Positions 9,678 to 18,881 are shown, counted from the stretch's first letter. The stretch: 64,000 nt of DNA from Streptomyces sp. NBC_01446 (GCF_026340095.1 NZ_JAPEPO010000001.1:6670001-6734000); one strand, 5' to 3'. Translations and numbers: made by a program. The notes: generated by a model not told the origin, from the letters alone.

Positions 9678-10876
9678 GCAACCAGGAGCTGACCGCGCGC
9701 TGGCAGGGCGCGCTCATGGACAACTACGGCACGCCCCGGCTGCCCCTCGTCCGCGGCGCGGGCGCCAAGGTGTGGGACGCCGACGGCAAGGAGTACATCG
9801 ACTTCGTCGGCGGCATCGCGGTCAACGCCCTCGGGCACGCGCACCCCGCGGTCGTCCGGGCGGTCACCGAGCAGATCGCCTCCCTCGGCCATGTCTCGAA
9901 CCTCTTCGTCGCCGAGCCGCCCGTCGCGCTCGCCGAACGGCTCCTCCAGCTCTTCGGCCGGTCCGGCCGCGTGTACTTCTGCAACTCGGGCGCCGAGGCC
10001 AACGAGGGCGCCTTCAAGATCGGCCGCCTGACGGGCCGTTCGCACATGGTCGCCACCCAGGGCGGCTTCCACGGCCGGACGATGGGCTCCCTCGCGCTGA
10101 CGGGCCAGCCCGGCAAGCAGGAGCCGTTCGTACCGCTGCCCGGCGACGTCACGCATGTCCCGTACGGCGATGCCGAGGCGCTGCGGGCGGCGGTCACTGA
10201 AGAGACCGCGCTCGTGATCATCGAGCCGATCCAGGGCGAGAACGGTGTCGTCGTGCCGCCCGCCGGCTACCTCAGGGCGGCCAGGGAGATCACCCGGGCC
10301 ACCGGCACCCTCCTCGTCCTCGACGAGGTGCAGACCGGCATCGGCAGGACCGGCCACTGGTTCGCGTACCAGGCGGAGGAAGGCATCGACCCCGATGTCG
10401 TCACGCTCGCCAAGGGGCTCGGCGGCGGACTGCCCATCGGCGCGACCGTCGCGTTCGGCGAGGCGGCCCAGCTGCTCAAGCCCGGTCACCACGGCACGAC
10501 GTTCGGCGGGAACCCCGTCGCCTGCGCGGCCGGCCTCGCGGTGCTCGACACCGTCGCGGGCGAGGGCCTCCTGGACAACGTCAAGCGTGCCGAGGCGCGG
10601 CTGAGGGACGGGATCGCGTCACTCCGGCACCCGCTCGTCGGCCACGTAAGGGGCGCCGGGCTCCTCCTGGGTATCGTGCTCACCGAGCCGCTCGCGCCCC
10701 AGGTGCAGCAGGCGGCTCAGGATGCCGGCCTCCTGGTGAACGCGCCCGCCCCCGATGTCGTACGGCTCATGCCGCCGCTCAACCTCCACGACGACGAGGT
10801 GGACACCCTGCTCCAGGCGCTGCCCGGCGTCCTGGACAAGGCCCTCGAAGGGGCCGACGGGGAAGGACGATCCTGA
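9674..10876 (+). CDS. argD: Acetylornithine aminotransferase
   Basis: 400 aa. ArgD is a PLP-dependent class III aminotransferase converting N-acetylglutamate semialdehyde to N-acetylornithine. Motifs are [62 protein letters not shown] and the PLP-lysine segment [14 protein letters not shown]. It is the fourth gene of the operon, starting in the argB stop codon; argR follows after 17 nt. Confidence 0.96.
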   Translation: MSNQELTARWQGALMDNYGTPRLPLVRGAGAKVWDADGKEYIDFVGGIAVNALGHAHPAVVRAVTEQIASLGHVSNLFVAEPPVALAERLLQLFGRSGRVYFCNSGAEANEGAFKIGRLTGRSHMVATQGGFHGRTMGSLALTGQPGKQEPFVPLPGDVTHVPYGDAEALRAAVTEETALVIIEPIQGENGVVVPPAGYLRAAREITRATGTLLVLDEVQTGIGRTGHWFAYQAEEGIDPDVVTLAKGLGGGLPIGATVAFGEAAQLLKPGHHGTTFGGNPVACAAGLAVLDTVAGEGLLDNVKRAEARLRDGIASLRHPLVGHVRGAGLLLGIVLTEPLAPQVQQAAQDAGLLVNAPAPDVVRLMPPLNLHDDEVDTLLQALPGVLDKALEGADGEGRS

Positions 10877-10893
10877 GGAATGGGACGACGACG

Positions 10894-11430
10894 ATGAGTC
10901 AGGCGCAGGACAACGAGCACGCCGCGGGACCCGCCGTGCCGCAGACCCGCACCGCGCGCCACCGCCGGATCGTGGACATCCTCAACCGGCAGCCGGTGCG
11001 CTCACAGAGCCAGCTGGCGAAGCTGCTCGCCGACGACGGCCTCACGGTCACGCAGGCGACGCTCTCCCGGGACCTGGACGAGCTGGGCGCGGTCAAGATC
11101 CGCAACACCGGCGGCGAGCTGATCTACGCGGTGCCCAGCGAGGGCGGCTTCCGCACCCCGCAGGCCCCGCTCGGCGGCTCGGCCAAGGAGGAGCGGATGC
11201 GGCGGCTCGCGGGGGAACTGCTGATCTCCGCGGAGGCCTCGGCGAACCTCGTGGTCCTGCGCACCCCGCCCGGCGCCGCCCAGTTCCTCGCGTCGGCGAT
11301 CGACCAGGCGGAACTCCAGGTCATCCTCGGCACGATCGCGGGTGACGACACCTTGATGCTGATCAGCCGCGACCCGGCCGGCGGGCAGGCGCTCGCCGAC
11401 CATCTGCTGCGGCTCGCCCAGAACCACTGA
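10894..11430 (+). CDS. argR: Arginine repressor ArgR/AhrC
   Basis: 178 aa. The N-terminal winged helix is clear ([40 protein letters not shown]), followed by a C-terminal arginine-binding, hexamer-forming domain ending [19 protein letters not shown]. In Streptomyces this protein represses arginine biosynthesis genes by binding ARG boxes when arginine is plentiful. Being last in the operon it represses, it should set up negative feedback. A hairpin directly downstream closes the operon. Confidence 0.95.
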   Translation: MSQAQDNEHAAGPAVPQTRTARHRRIVDILNRQPVRSQSQLAKLLADDGLTVTQATLSRDLDELGAVKIRNTGGELIYAVPSEGGFRTPQAPLGGSAKEERMRRLAGELLISAEASANLVVLRTPPGAAQFLASAIDQAELQVILGTIAGDDTLMLISRDPAGGQALADHLLRLAQNH

Positions 11431-11452
11431 GTGCGCTGAATCGTTCGGGCTC

Positions 11453-11493
11453 GCGCCCCGGACCGCCCGGGATTCACGGGTGGTCCGGGGCGC
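11453..11493. terminator. Bidirectional terminator between argR and the BASS transporter
   Basis: A 12-bp perfect stem, GCGCCCCGGACC paired with GGTCCGGGGCGC, with a partly paired loop of 17 nt. It lies 22 nt after the argR stop and 11 nt after the convergent transporter gene, so it can serve both. Confidence 0.75.
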
Positions 11494-11504
11494 TTGCGTG
11501 TTTC

Positions 11505-12512
11505 TCAGGGCTGCTCGGCACGGCGCGCCCGGTACGACATCCAGGCCGCGACCAGGGCGCCCGACACGTTGTGCCAGACGGAGAACACCGCCGCGGGGAG
11601 CGCCGCGAGCGGGCTGAAGTGGGCCGTGGCGAGCGAAGCGGCGAGCCCCGAGTTCTGCATGCCGACCTCGAACGCCATCGCGCGGGACGCGGGCGCCCCG
11701 AGGCGGGCCAGCTTTCCGGCGCCGTAACCGAGTGCGAGGCCGAGGCCGTTGTGGAGGACGACGGCGAGCAGGACGAGCCCGGCCGCCGACTTGATCGCCG
11801 TCGCGCTGCCCGCGACGACCACGGCCACGATGACGGCGATCGTCAGCGCCGAGAGCCAGGGCAGGACGCCGAGCACCCGGTCGACGTACCGGCCGAGGAC
11901 CAGGCGCACGACGAGCCCCGCGATGACCGGCAGCAGCACGGTCTTGAGGATGTCCGTGACCATCGACCCCGCGTCCACGGGCAGGAACTCACCCGCGAGG
12001 AGCAGGGTCAGCGGCGGTGTGACGAGCGGGGCGAGCACGGTCGAGACGGTGGCGACGGAGACGGACAGGGCCACGTCGCCGCGCGCCAGGTAGGTCACCA
12101 CGTTGGAGGCCGTGCCGCTGGGGGCGCAGCCCACGAGGATCACGCCCGCCGCCAACTGGGGCGGCAGGTCCAGGGCGTTGGCTATCAGCCAGCCGAGCCC
12201 CGGCATGATCACGTAGTGCGCGACGAGGCCGAGGCCGACGGCCCACGGCCGCTTCGCGACGCCCTTGAAGTCGTGCGGGGTCATCGTGAGCCCCATGCAG
12301 AACATCACCACACCCAGCAGGTACGGGACGTTCGTCTTCCAGCTCACGAAGGCGTCCGGCAGGGCGAGCCCGATACCGCCCGCCGCGAGCACGAGTACGG
12401 GGAACACGGTCACGGCCAGGCGCGCGGCGCGGTTGCCGGTGTCCGTCGGCTGGGGGATCAACTGTTCGGTCTGCACCGGGCGATGCAACGCCGCCGCCCT
12501 GCGTGCCCGCAA
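11505..12512 (-). CDS. Bile acid:sodium symporter (BASS/ACR3-like) family transporter
   Basis: 335 aa with about ten membrane helices. Family motifs are MFCMGLTMTPHDFKGV, LVGCAPSGTASNVVTYLARG (the helix-crossing cation site) and a C-terminal FEVGMQNSGLAASLATAHFS. BASS proteins import organic anions with sodium; plausible substrates are keto acids or similar carboxylates. The 5' end is uncertain: the open frame begins at TTG 12512, while a GTG at 12476 is another candidate. Two 14-bp direct repeats lie just upstream. Confidence 0.82.
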   Translation of the reverse strand: MRARRAAALHRPVQTEQLIPQPTDTGNRAARLAVTVFPVLVLAAGGIGLALPDAFVSWKTNVPYLLGVVMFCMGLTMTPHDFKGVAKRPWAVGLGLVAHYVIMPGLGWLIANALDLPPQLAAGVILVGCAPSGTASNVVTYLARGDVALSVSVATVSTVLAPLVTPPLTLLLAGEFLPVDAGSMVTDILKTVLLPVIAGLVVRLVLGRYVDRVLGVLPWLSALTIAVIVAVVVAGSATAIKSAAGLVLLAVVLHNGLGLALGYGAGKLARLGAPASRAMAFEVGMQNSGLAASLATAHFSPLAALPAAVFSVWHNVSGALVAAWMSYRARRAEQP

Positions 12513-12529
12513 CTCCGTCTCGTTATGTG

Positions 12530-12562
12530 GTCCCTACATCTTCATGGGGTCCCCACATCTTC
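12530..12562 (-). repeat. 14-bp direct repeat upstream of the BASS transporter gene
   Basis: Read on the minus strand, GAAGATGTGGGGAC and GAAGATGTAGGGAC are spaced 19 bp apart, 18-50 bp upstream of the proposed start. Position and spacing fit an operator for a regulator bound on one DNA face; the protein is unknown. Confidence 0.45.
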
Positions 12563-12572
12563 CCCGCCCTCG

Positions 12573-13304
12573 TCAGGGAGTCACCGACCAGGTCTCCCCG
12601 TCCGCCGTCACCGCGAACGCCGTGACACCGGGCTGCGCCTCCAGCCACGCCCGCGCCCCCGGACCCATCGCGTACGCGGCGGTCGCCCAGGTGTCCGCGT
12701 CGGTGAGCCCCTCGTGGACGACGGTCAGGGAGGCGAGACCGCCGACGGGCGCCTGCCCGGTGTGCGGGTCGACGATGTGGCAGCCGCGCTCCGCGGGACC
12801 CGACGTGGCCACCGCGAGCGCGCCCTGCCGGGACTCGACGACCGCCGCCACCTGACCCGGGCGCAACGGATGCGCGACGCCCACGCGCCACGGGCCGCCG
12901 TGGAGCTGGACGTCGCCGCCGCCGTTCAGGCAGACGCCGGTCGCGCCCGCGGAGAGCAGCGCCTCGGCCGCCCGCTCCACCGCCCACCCCTTGACGAGGC
13001 CACTCGGGTCGAAGCCCCCGGAGTGCCCCGCCGTGAACCAGCCGCCGGTGTGCTCCCGCGCCCGCTCGCACAGTCGCAGCACCTCGCGGACCTCGGGCGC
13101 ACAGTCCTGGGGCGCGAGCTCGCCCCGGGCGATGCGGCTGACCGCGCTGTCCTCGCGGTACGTCGAGAAGACGGCGTCCACGTGACGCAGCCACGCCTCC
13201 GCCTCGTCGAGCGCCCGCGGACCCACGTCCGCGCCGCGCACCGTGATCGAGAACACCGTGCCCATGGTGTGCACGACCCGGTGCAGCCCGGCGGCGTCAC
13301 CCAC
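12573..13304 (-). CDS. apbE: FAD:protein FMN transferase (ApbE family)
   Basis: 243 aa, somewhat short for the family. ApbE transfers FMN from FAD to a threonine of target proteins. Visible motifs are HTMGTVFSITVRG at the N-terminus, VDAVFSTYREDSAVSRI, DPSGLVKGWAVERAAEAL, LNGGGDVQLHG and the C-terminal HIVDPHTGQAP. The last gene of a three-gene unit, it overlaps the FMN-binding protein gene by 8 nt; that protein carries the acceptor motif, so the pair are enzyme and substrate. No clear lipobox is seen, so it may act in the cytoplasm or be membrane-associated. Confidence 0.92.
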   Translation of the reverse strand: MGDAAGLHRVVHTMGTVFSITVRGADVGPRALDEAEAWLRHVDAVFSTYREDSAVSRIARGELAPQDCAPEVREVLRLCERAREHTGGWFTAGHSGGFDPSGLVKGWAVERAAEALLSAGATGVCLNGGGDVQLHGGPWRVGVAHPLRPGQVAAVVESRQGALAVATSGPAERGCHIVDPHTGQAPVGGLASLTVVHEGLTDADTWATAAYAMGPGARAWLEAQPGVTAFAVTADGETWSVTP

Positions 13305-13761
13305 GGGCCTGGTCCAGCGCGCTCTGCAGCGACGTCATGTAGCCCTCACTGGTGAACGTGGCACCGGAGACCGTGTCGATCCGGGCACTCTGGGCGTCCA
13401 GGGTCTCCTGCACGAGTGTCGGGACCGAGGACGAGGCGATGTCCTGGCTGCGCCGGTCGCCCGACGGGGTCTTGACGGCACGGGCGGCGGTGATCTTCGC
13501 GCCGTCGACGGTGATCTCGACCTGGACGGGGCCGTAACGCGTCTGCACGGTCTCGCCGGTGAGAGTCCGCTGTCCGGTCGCGCTGCCGGACCCGGTCCCG
13601 GACCCCGTGCCGCCCGGGACCGACGGGGACTGGCTGGATCTCGGGGCCTGCGGGCCCGCCGTGACCGGCTGTGAGTGCGGCTTGAGCGCGAGCGCCAGCG
13701 TCGTCACGGAGACGGTCGCGACGCAGGTCAGGACGGTACGGCGGATCGGATGGGCTCTCAT
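13297..13761 (-). CDS. Membrane-anchored or exported FMN-binding protein, covalent-flavin acceptor
   Basis: 154 aa. One hydrophobic segment (about residues 8-25) is followed by a Ser/Gly/Thr-rich linker and an FMN-binding domain from about residue 65. The C-terminal IDTVSGATFTSEGYM contains the S-G-A-T flavinylation motif, in which a threonine receives FMN from ApbE. I chose the ATG at 13761; an in-frame GTG at 13773 overlaps the reductase stop codon as GTGA and is an equally plausible coupled start. It lies between the reductase and apbE genes and should be the outside electron carrier. Confidence 0.88.
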   Translation of the reverse strand: MRAHPIRRTVLTCVATVSVTTLALALKPHSQPVTAGPQAPRSSQSPSVPGGTGSGTGSGSATGQRTLTGETVQTRYGPVQVEITVDGAKITAARAVKTPSGDRRSQDIASSSVPTLVQETLDAQSARIDTVSGATFTSEGYMTSLQSALDQARG

Positions 13762-13769
13762 GGCGCGGC

Positions 13770-15137
13770 TCACAGCTCGAAGGACTCGTAGTGGACACGG
13801 GAAGCGGGCACTCCGGCCTCGCGCAGGGCGTCGTACGAGGCGAGTGCGAGGCCGTGCGGCCCGCACAGGTACACGTCGTGGGCCGCGATGTCCGGGAGCA
13901 TCCGGCGCAGACCGTCCGCCGTGACGTCCCTCCGTCCGCCGTCGGCGTCGTTCAGGACGTACACGAGGCGGGCGCCGCGTCCGGCAGCGATCGACTCCAG
14001 TTCACCGCGCAGCGCCAGCTCCTCGGCGGTGCGCGCCCGGTAGAGCAGCGTCAGGTCGCCCGGCGCCGCCGGCAGCGTCTCGAAGAGCGTGCGCAGGGGC
14101 GTGATGCCCGTGCCGCCCGCGAGCAGCAGCACCCGGCGCGAGCGCCGCAGACCCGCCGTGAGCGCCCCGTACGGCCCCTCCGCCCACACCCGCGTGCCCT
14201 GCGTCAGGCCAGCGACGGACGCGCTGTGGTCGCCCAGCGCCTTCACCGTGATCCGCAGGAACCCGCCGCGCGGCACCGCCGACAACGAGTACGGGTGCGA
14301 GGCTCCCCACATGCCGGGCGTGAGGAAGCGCCAGCGGAAGAACTGACCCGGCTTCGCGCCCAGGGCTTCGAGGCGCCGGCCGCTCACCCACACCGACGTC
14401 ACCCCCGGCGCCTCCCGCACGACGGCCTCGACGCGCAGCCGGTGCCGGACGTTGAGCCGCACCGGAACCAGAACCCGGAACCACAGCACGAGCGTGGCCA
14501 CGCCCAGATAGAGGGCGTACCAGGCCGCGCGGGCGGCTGCCCCGCCCGCGAAGTCGGCGCCGAGCGCCAGCTGGTGCCCGAACGCGAGAAAGATCGCCGC
14601 GTACGTCAGGACGTGCAGGTAGTACCAGGTCTCGTACCGCATCCGGCGGCGCACCGCCCGTGCCGACACGAAGCCCACCAGCGCGAGCACGGCCGCGCCC
14701 GCCGTGCCCTTCAGCATCTCGGGGTAGTCGAGGACGATCGTGCCGAGCTCCGACACGGGGTCGGTACGGCTCTGCGCCGCGTATCCGAGAGTGATCAGGA
14801 TGATGTGGCCGAGGAGCAGACCGACCGTCCAGCGGCCGGCCGAGGCGTGCCAGCGCGCCGTCCTGTCGCTGCCCAGCCCCTTCTCCAGAAGCGGCACACG
14901 CGCCATCAGGGCGACGAGGAGCGCGCACATGTAGCCGCACATCAGGCCCAGGATCCGGCCTGCCCCCGTCAGCCAGCCGTCGGCGCCGGACACGACGCCG
15001 GTGCCCTGCCACCACAGGGCGAGCACCGCGGCCCCGCCCGCGCCCGCGGCGGCCAGCAGCGGCACCGCGGGGGAGTGGCGACGCGCCGGGCGCGGGGCGC
15101 GGTGACGCAGCGGCGGTGGGCTGTGCGTGGTGGTCAC
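13770..15137 (-). CDS. Ferric-reductase-like transmembrane flavoprotein (FAD/NAD(P)H-binding)
   Basis: 455 aa. The first half has about six membrane helices with paired histidines typical of haem-binding ferric reductase domains (for example LLLGHIILITLGYA and the YLHVLTYAAIFLAFGHQ helix). The second half is a ferredoxin-NADP reductase module: FRWRFL, HPYSLSAVPRGG for FAD, LLLAGGTGITPLRTLFETLP for NAD(P)H and VYLCGPHGLALASYDALREA. It probably moves electrons from cytoplasmic NAD(P)H across the membrane to the FMN-binding protein encoded next. It is the first gene of the unit, divergent from a two-component system. Confidence 0.88.
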   Translation of the reverse strand: MTTTHSPPPLRHRAPRPARRHSPAVPLLAAAGAGGAAVLALWWQGTGVVSGADGWLTGAGRILGLMCGYMCALLVALMARVPLLEKGLGSDRTARWHASAGRWTVGLLLGHIILITLGYAAQSRTDPVSELGTIVLDYPEMLKGTAGAAVLALVGFVSARAVRRRMRYETWYYLHVLTYAAIFLAFGHQLALGADFAGGAAARAAWYALYLGVATLVLWFRVLVPVRLNVRHRLRVEAVVREAPGVTSVWVSGRRLEALGAKPGQFFRWRFLTPGMWGASHPYSLSAVPRGGFLRITVKALGDHSASVAGLTQGTRVWAEGPYGALTAGLRRSRRVLLLAGGTGITPLRTLFETLPAAPGDLTLLYRARTAEELALRGELESIAAGRGARLVYVLNDADGGRRDVTADGLRRMLPDIAAHDVYLCGPHGLALASYDALREAGVPASRVHYESFEL

Positions 15138-15202
15138 CGGAGCGGCTCCTCGTCGGATCGGGGTCGGGCGGGCCGGACAGAACGCAACTCTGCGGCCCGA
15201 AC

Positions 15203-15247
15203 CTCTGAGCGGGCTCTGAACGGGAGGCGCCGCCCGTTGTTCAGAGC
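15203..15247. promoter_or_regulatory. Direct and inverted CTCTGA repeats between reductase operon and two-component genes
   Basis: CTCTGAGCGG (15203-15212) and CTCTGAACGG (15214-15223) form an 11-bp-spaced direct repeat, the usual arrangement for OmpR-family regulators. The second copy is also the left arm of an inverted repeat, GCTCTGAACGGG pairing with CCCGTTGTTCAGAGC, ending at 15247. The element is 36 bp before the response regulator start and 66 bp before the reductase start. It is a good candidate target of that regulator (inference). Confidence 0.55.
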
Positions 15248-15282
15248 GAACTCACAGCAATCCGAGAGAGTCTTGGGACGAG

Positions 15283-16011
15283 ATGAACGAACGCACCGCA
15301 CTCACCCGCCCCGACGGCACCCCCGTGCGCGTCCTCGTCGTCGACGACGAACCCGACATCGCCGAGGTCGTGACGGGAGTCCTGCGCTACGAGGGCTGGG
15401 ACGTCCGCACCGCCGGGACCGGCCGTGACGCCGTGCGCGAAGGACTCGACTTCCGTCCCGACGCCGTCGTCCTCGACATCATGCTGCCGGACCGCGACGG
15501 CCTGTCCGTCCTGCGCGAACTGCGCGCCGCGCAGCCGCACGTCTGTGTGCTCTTCCTCACGGCCCGCGACACCGTCGAGGACCGGGTCACCGGCATCACC
15601 GCGGGCGGCGACGACTACGTGACCAAGCCGTTCAGCCTGGAGGAACTGGTGGCCCGGCTGCGCGGCCTGCTGCGCCGCGCCGGCATGACCAGAGATCTCG
15701 CCGAGAGCGCCCAGCTCACCGTCGGCGACCTGGTGATGGACGAGGACGCCCGCGAGGTCACGCGCGGCGGCACGGGCATCGACCTGTCGCCGACCGAGTT
15801 CGAGCTCCTGCGCTGCCTGATGCGCAACCCCCGCCGCGTCCTCAGCAAGACCCAGCTCCTCGACCGCGTCTGGTCCTACGACTTCGGCGGCCAGGCCCAT
15901 GTCGTCGAGCTCTACGTCTCCTACCTCCGCAAGAAGATCGACGCGGGCCGTGAACCCATGATCCACACGGTGCGCGGAGCCGGGTACGTCCTGAAGCCGG
16001 CCGGCCGATGA
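15283..16011 (+). CDS. OmpR/PhoB-family response regulator
   Basis: 242 aa. The receiver domain (about 15-130) has VLVVDDEPDIAEVV with acidic residues, the phospho-acceptor D65 in AVVLDIMLPDRDG, T93 and K115 in YVTKPF. A winged-helix output domain follows (DLSPTEFELLRCLMRNPRRV, GYVLKP at the end). It is read divergently from the flavin-transfer operon and overlaps the sensor kinase gene by 4 nt (ATGA). The natural hypothesis is that it controls the reductase operon through the CTCTGA repeats between them. Confidence 0.93.
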   Translation: MNERTALTRPDGTPVRVLVVDDEPDIAEVVTGVLRYEGWDVRTAGTGRDAVREGLDFRPDAVVLDIMLPDRDGLSVLRELRAAQPHVCVLFLTARDTVEDRVTGITAGGDDYVTKPFSLEELVARLRGLLRRAGMTRDLAESAQLTVGDLVMDEDAREVTRGGTGIDLSPTEFELLRCLMRNPRRVLSKTQLLDRVWSYDFGGQAHVVELYVSYLRKKIDAGREPMIHTVRGAGYVLKPAGR

Positions 16012-17477
16012 ACCGGCCGCGCCCGCGCGTCCCGCACACCCTGCGCGCCCGGCTCACCGCCGGGCTCGTCCTGCTGCTCGCCGTCAGCTGCGCGGCCGTC
16101 GGCGTGGCCGCGGTCGTCGAGCTGCGCGGCTTCCTCACCGGGCGCCTCGACCAGCAGCTCCACGACGCCGGGAGCGCCCTGCCGGAGAGCCTCGAACACA
16201 GCGGCCGCGGGCCCGACGACCACGACGGCGACGAGCACGCCGACACCCGCCGCCAGGCCACCGGCACCCTCGGGGTCCGGCTCGTCGGCGGCGCCGTCAC
16301 CAGCGCCGCCGTCGTCCGGGCGGGCTCCGACCCGGCCGACCTGGGCGTGCGCCTGTCCGACGCGGACCGCAGGACCCTCGCCCGCCTGCCCGTCGACGGG
16401 CGCGGTCACACCGTCCGGCTGGCGTCCCTGGACCGCTACCGGGTCGAGGCCTCCGAGGGGAGGGACGGCGACGTCCTCGTCACGGGCCTGCCGCTGGAAC
16501 CCCTGGAAGCCACCGTGCGCCGCCTCGAACTCGTCGCGGCGGGCGTCTTCGGGATCGCGCTCGCCGCCACCGGCGTCGCCGGCGCACTCTGGGTGCGCTG
16601 GTCCCTGCGCCCGCTGAGCCGGGTCGCCGCCACCGCCACCCGTGTCAGCGAACTGTCGCTCGCGAGCGGCGCGGTGGTCCTGCCGCCGCGCGCCCCCGAG
16701 TCCGACCCGCGCAGCGAGGTCGGCCAGGTGGCGTCCGCCTTCAACCGCATGCTCGGCCACGTCGAGGACGCGCTCACCCGACGGCACGCCTCCGAGGAAC
16801 GCCTGCGCAGCTTCTCCGCCGACGCCAGCCACGAGCTGCGCACCCCCGTCGCCTCCATCCGCGGCCACGCGGAACTCGCTCTCCTGCACCGGGGGCCCGT
16901 ACCCGCCGAGGTCCGCCGTGCGCTGGAGCGCATCGCCGCGGAGTCCGGACGGATGGGCGAGGTGGTCGAGGACCTGCTCCTGCTCGCCCGCCTGGACGCG
17001 GGCCGGCCCCTGGAACGCGAGCCGGTCGACCTCACGCGCCTCGTGCTCGACGCGGTCACCGACGCCCGGGCGGCAGGCCCGGACCACCGCTGGGCCATGG
17101 AGCTCCCGGAGGAACCGGTCACCGTAACGGGCGACGCGCACCGCCTCCACCAGGCCGTCGCCAACCTCCTGGCCAACGCCCGCCTGCACACCCCGCACGG
17201 CACCCGTGTCACCGCCCGCATCGACGCCGACGAGCTAGGGGTGTCGCTGTCGGTACGGGACGACGGCCCCGGCGTCCCGGAGGAGATCCGTGACGGGATC
17301 TTCGAACGCTTCACCCACGGCGACCGGCCCAGGCAGGCCGGGGCGGGCGGCGGCACCGGACTCGGCCTCGCCATCGTCACGGCGGTCGCGGAGGCGCACG
17401 GCGGCACCGCGACGCTGCGCAGCGAGCCCGGCGAGACCGTGTTCACGGTCCACCTTCCGAAGGCGCCGCCTCAGTAG
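16008..17477 (+). CDS. Sensor histidine kinase partner of the OmpR-type regulator
   Basis: 489 aa. A membrane helix at about residues 14-36, an extracytoplasmic sensing region of about 130 residues with a His/Asp-rich stretch (GPDDHDGDEHADTRRQ), a second helix near 175-195 and a HAMP region follow in order. The H-box is SADASHELRTPVASIRGH, the N-box NLLANARLHTP, the G-boxes DDGPGVPEEI and GGGTGLGLAIV. The His/Asp-rich loop suggests metal or redox-related sensing, but that is speculative. Its last 7 nt overlap the convergent L,D-transpeptidase gene. Confidence 0.93.
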   Translation: MNRPRPRVPHTLRARLTAGLVLLLAVSCAAVGVAAVVELRGFLTGRLDQQLHDAGSALPESLEHSGRGPDDHDGDEHADTRRQATGTLGVRLVGGAVTSAAVVRAGSDPADLGVRLSDADRRTLARLPVDGRGHTVRLASLDRYRVEASEGRDGDVLVTGLPLEPLEATVRRLELVAAGVFGIALAATGVAGALWVRWSLRPLSRVAATATRVSELSLASGAVVLPPRAPESDPRSEVGQVASAFNRMLGHVEDALTRRHASEERLRSFSADASHELRTPVASIRGHAELALLHRGPVPAEVRRALERIAAESGRMGEVVEDLLLLARLDAGRPLEREPVDLTRLVLDAVTDARAAGPDHRWAMELPEEPVTVTGDAHRLHQAVANLLANARLHTPHGTRVTARIDADELGVSLSVRDDGPGVPEEIRDGIFERFTHGDRPRQAGAGGGTGLGLAIVTAVAEAHGGTATLRSEPGETVFTVHLPKAPPQ

Positions 17478-18181
17478 CGCGTGATCGCGGTCGAGCCGCT
17501 CGCCGTTCCGATCGCGATGTGCGGCCGCCGGCCGGGCTCGGCCCAGCGCAGGATGCGCCGCATCGCGTCCGCCGGGACCGACACGCACCCGGCCGTCGCC
17601 CCGCGCCCGTTCACATGCAGGAAGATCCCCGCGCCGCGCCCGCGCACCGGCCGGTCGTAGTTGTAGGCGATGACGAAGGCGTGCGCGTACTGGGTCGCGT
17701 ACGACACGAGGTGCTCGGACTCGGCGGCGCGGCAGTCGGCCGGACGCGGCTCGGTCCAGCGGTTGTAGGACCGCGAGTCGTTGTCCTGGCACCACCAGGA
17801 GTCCTGGTGCACGCGCCGGTAGGGGGCGGTCGTGCCGGCCGGCGCGGGTTCGATCCCGAAGGCGTAGGGCAGGCCGTACAGACCCGTGGGTGTCGTGTAC
17901 GTGCCCTGCTTGCGCGAGCCGCCGTCGGCGAGGCCCTTCGCGCCGAACCGCGCCGCCGCCGAACCCGCCGCGACCCACCGGCCGCCGCGTCGGTCCCACC
18001 AGGTGACGGTGCCGGTGGTGGAGCCCGTGCCGGCGGCCTGCGCGGTGACGAGCTGGGAGCCGCCGCCCGTGTCGGCCATCCGCTCGGGCAGCGGCGCGGG
18101 CCCGCCGGGCGGTGCCGCGCCCAGGATCAGCAGGGCGATCGCCGCGATCAGGGACGCGATGGTGACGGCTCGTGAGCGCAT
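17471..18181 (-). CDS. Secreted L,D-transpeptidase family protein
   Basis: 236 aa. An N-terminal hydrophobic segment (RAVTIASLIAAIALLILGAA) acts as signal peptide or anchor. The C-terminal catalytic core shows FLHVNGRGATAGCVSVP, the YkuD-type arrangement of conserved histidine and nucleophilic cysteine. Such enzymes make 3-3 cross-links in peptidoglycan or attach proteins to it. WWCQDNDSRSYNRWTEP and SYATQYAHAFVIAYNYDRP are typical of the actinobacterial branch. The gene begins 3 nt after the upstream flavin-binding gene, so both are likely co-transcribed. Confidence 0.85.
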   Translation of the reverse strand: MRSRAVTIASLIAAIALLILGAAPPGGPAPLPERMADTGGGSQLVTAQAAGTGSTTGTVTWWDRRGGRWVAAGSAAARFGAKGLADGGSRKQGTYTTPTGLYGLPYAFGIEPAPAGTTAPYRRVHQDSWWCQDNDSRSYNRWTEPRPADCRAAESEHLVSYATQYAHAFVIAYNYDRPVRGRGAGIFLHVNGRGATAGCVSVPADAMRRILRWAEPGRRPHIAIGTASGSTAITRY

Positions 18182-18184
18182 GTG

Positions 18185-18772
18185 TCAGACGGTAGTCGGG
18201 GGCAGCGGGAGCGGCAGCCCCGGAAGTCCGTCGATGCTGCGCTCGATGTGCTCCTTCTTCTTGAAGTACTCGCTCAGGGAGGTGTCGTCCTCGCGCGCGA
18301 ACCGCTTCCCGTGCAGGTCGCGGTCGGCGTCGTACGACATGAAGGGCACCGCGTATCCGCAGCTGTCGCGGATGAGGTCGGCGGTCACGACGACGATCGC
18401 GCGCAGCCCGTGGAGGCTGGGGTCGATATCGGGGAAGTGTTCGAGCAGGTCCTTGAACCGTGGGTCGTCACGGAAGACGGGTTCTCCGTGGCCGTGCACC
18501 CGGACGATGTTCGGAGGGCCCTGGAAGGCGCACCACATGAGGGTGATGCGGCCGTTCTCGCGCAGGTGCGCGATGGTCTCGGCGGTGCTGCCGGCGAAGT
18601 CGAGATAGGCGACGGTCCGCTCGTCGAGCACGGCGAAGGATCCCGTCAGCCCTTTGGGTGAGAGGTTCACAGTGCCGTCCCCGGAGAGAGGTGCGGTCGC
18701 GGTGAAGAACATCGGCTGCTCCTCGATGAAGGTGCGGAGCCTGCCGTCTATGCGTTCGTAGGTCTTTCCCAT
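18185..18772 (-). CDS. Pyridoxamine 5'-phosphate oxidase-like flavin-binding protein
   Basis: 195 aa. The split-barrel fold is recognisable from FFTATAPLSGDGTVNLSPKG, VAYLDFAGSTAETIAHLREN, RITLMWCAFQGPPNIVRVHG and a C-terminal CGYAVPFMSYDADRD. Members of this branch bind FMN or F420 and reduce diverse substrates or sequester cofactor; the physiological substrate is unknown. It is the first gene of a two-gene minus-strand unit with the L,D-transpeptidase. Its start faces the argH promoter region. Confidence 0.83.
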   Translation of the reverse strand: MGKTYERIDGRLRTFIEEQPMFFTATAPLSGDGTVNLSPKGLTGSFAVLDERTVAYLDFAGSTAETIAHLRENGRITLMWCAFQGPPNIVRVHGHGEPVFRDDPRFKDLLEHFPDIDPSLHGLRAIVVVTADLIRDSCGYAVPFMSYDADRDLHGKRFAREDDTSLSEYFKKKEHIERSIDGLPGLPLPLPPTTV

Positions 18773-18847
18773 GGTTCTGGATTATCGGCCCGATATCGTT
18801 CGCCTGTCTAAGGATTTCGCGCGCGTCTCGGTCCGTGGAGGGATCGA

Positions 18848-18881
18848 TTGACGAATCATGCAGTGCAATGCATACTCATGC

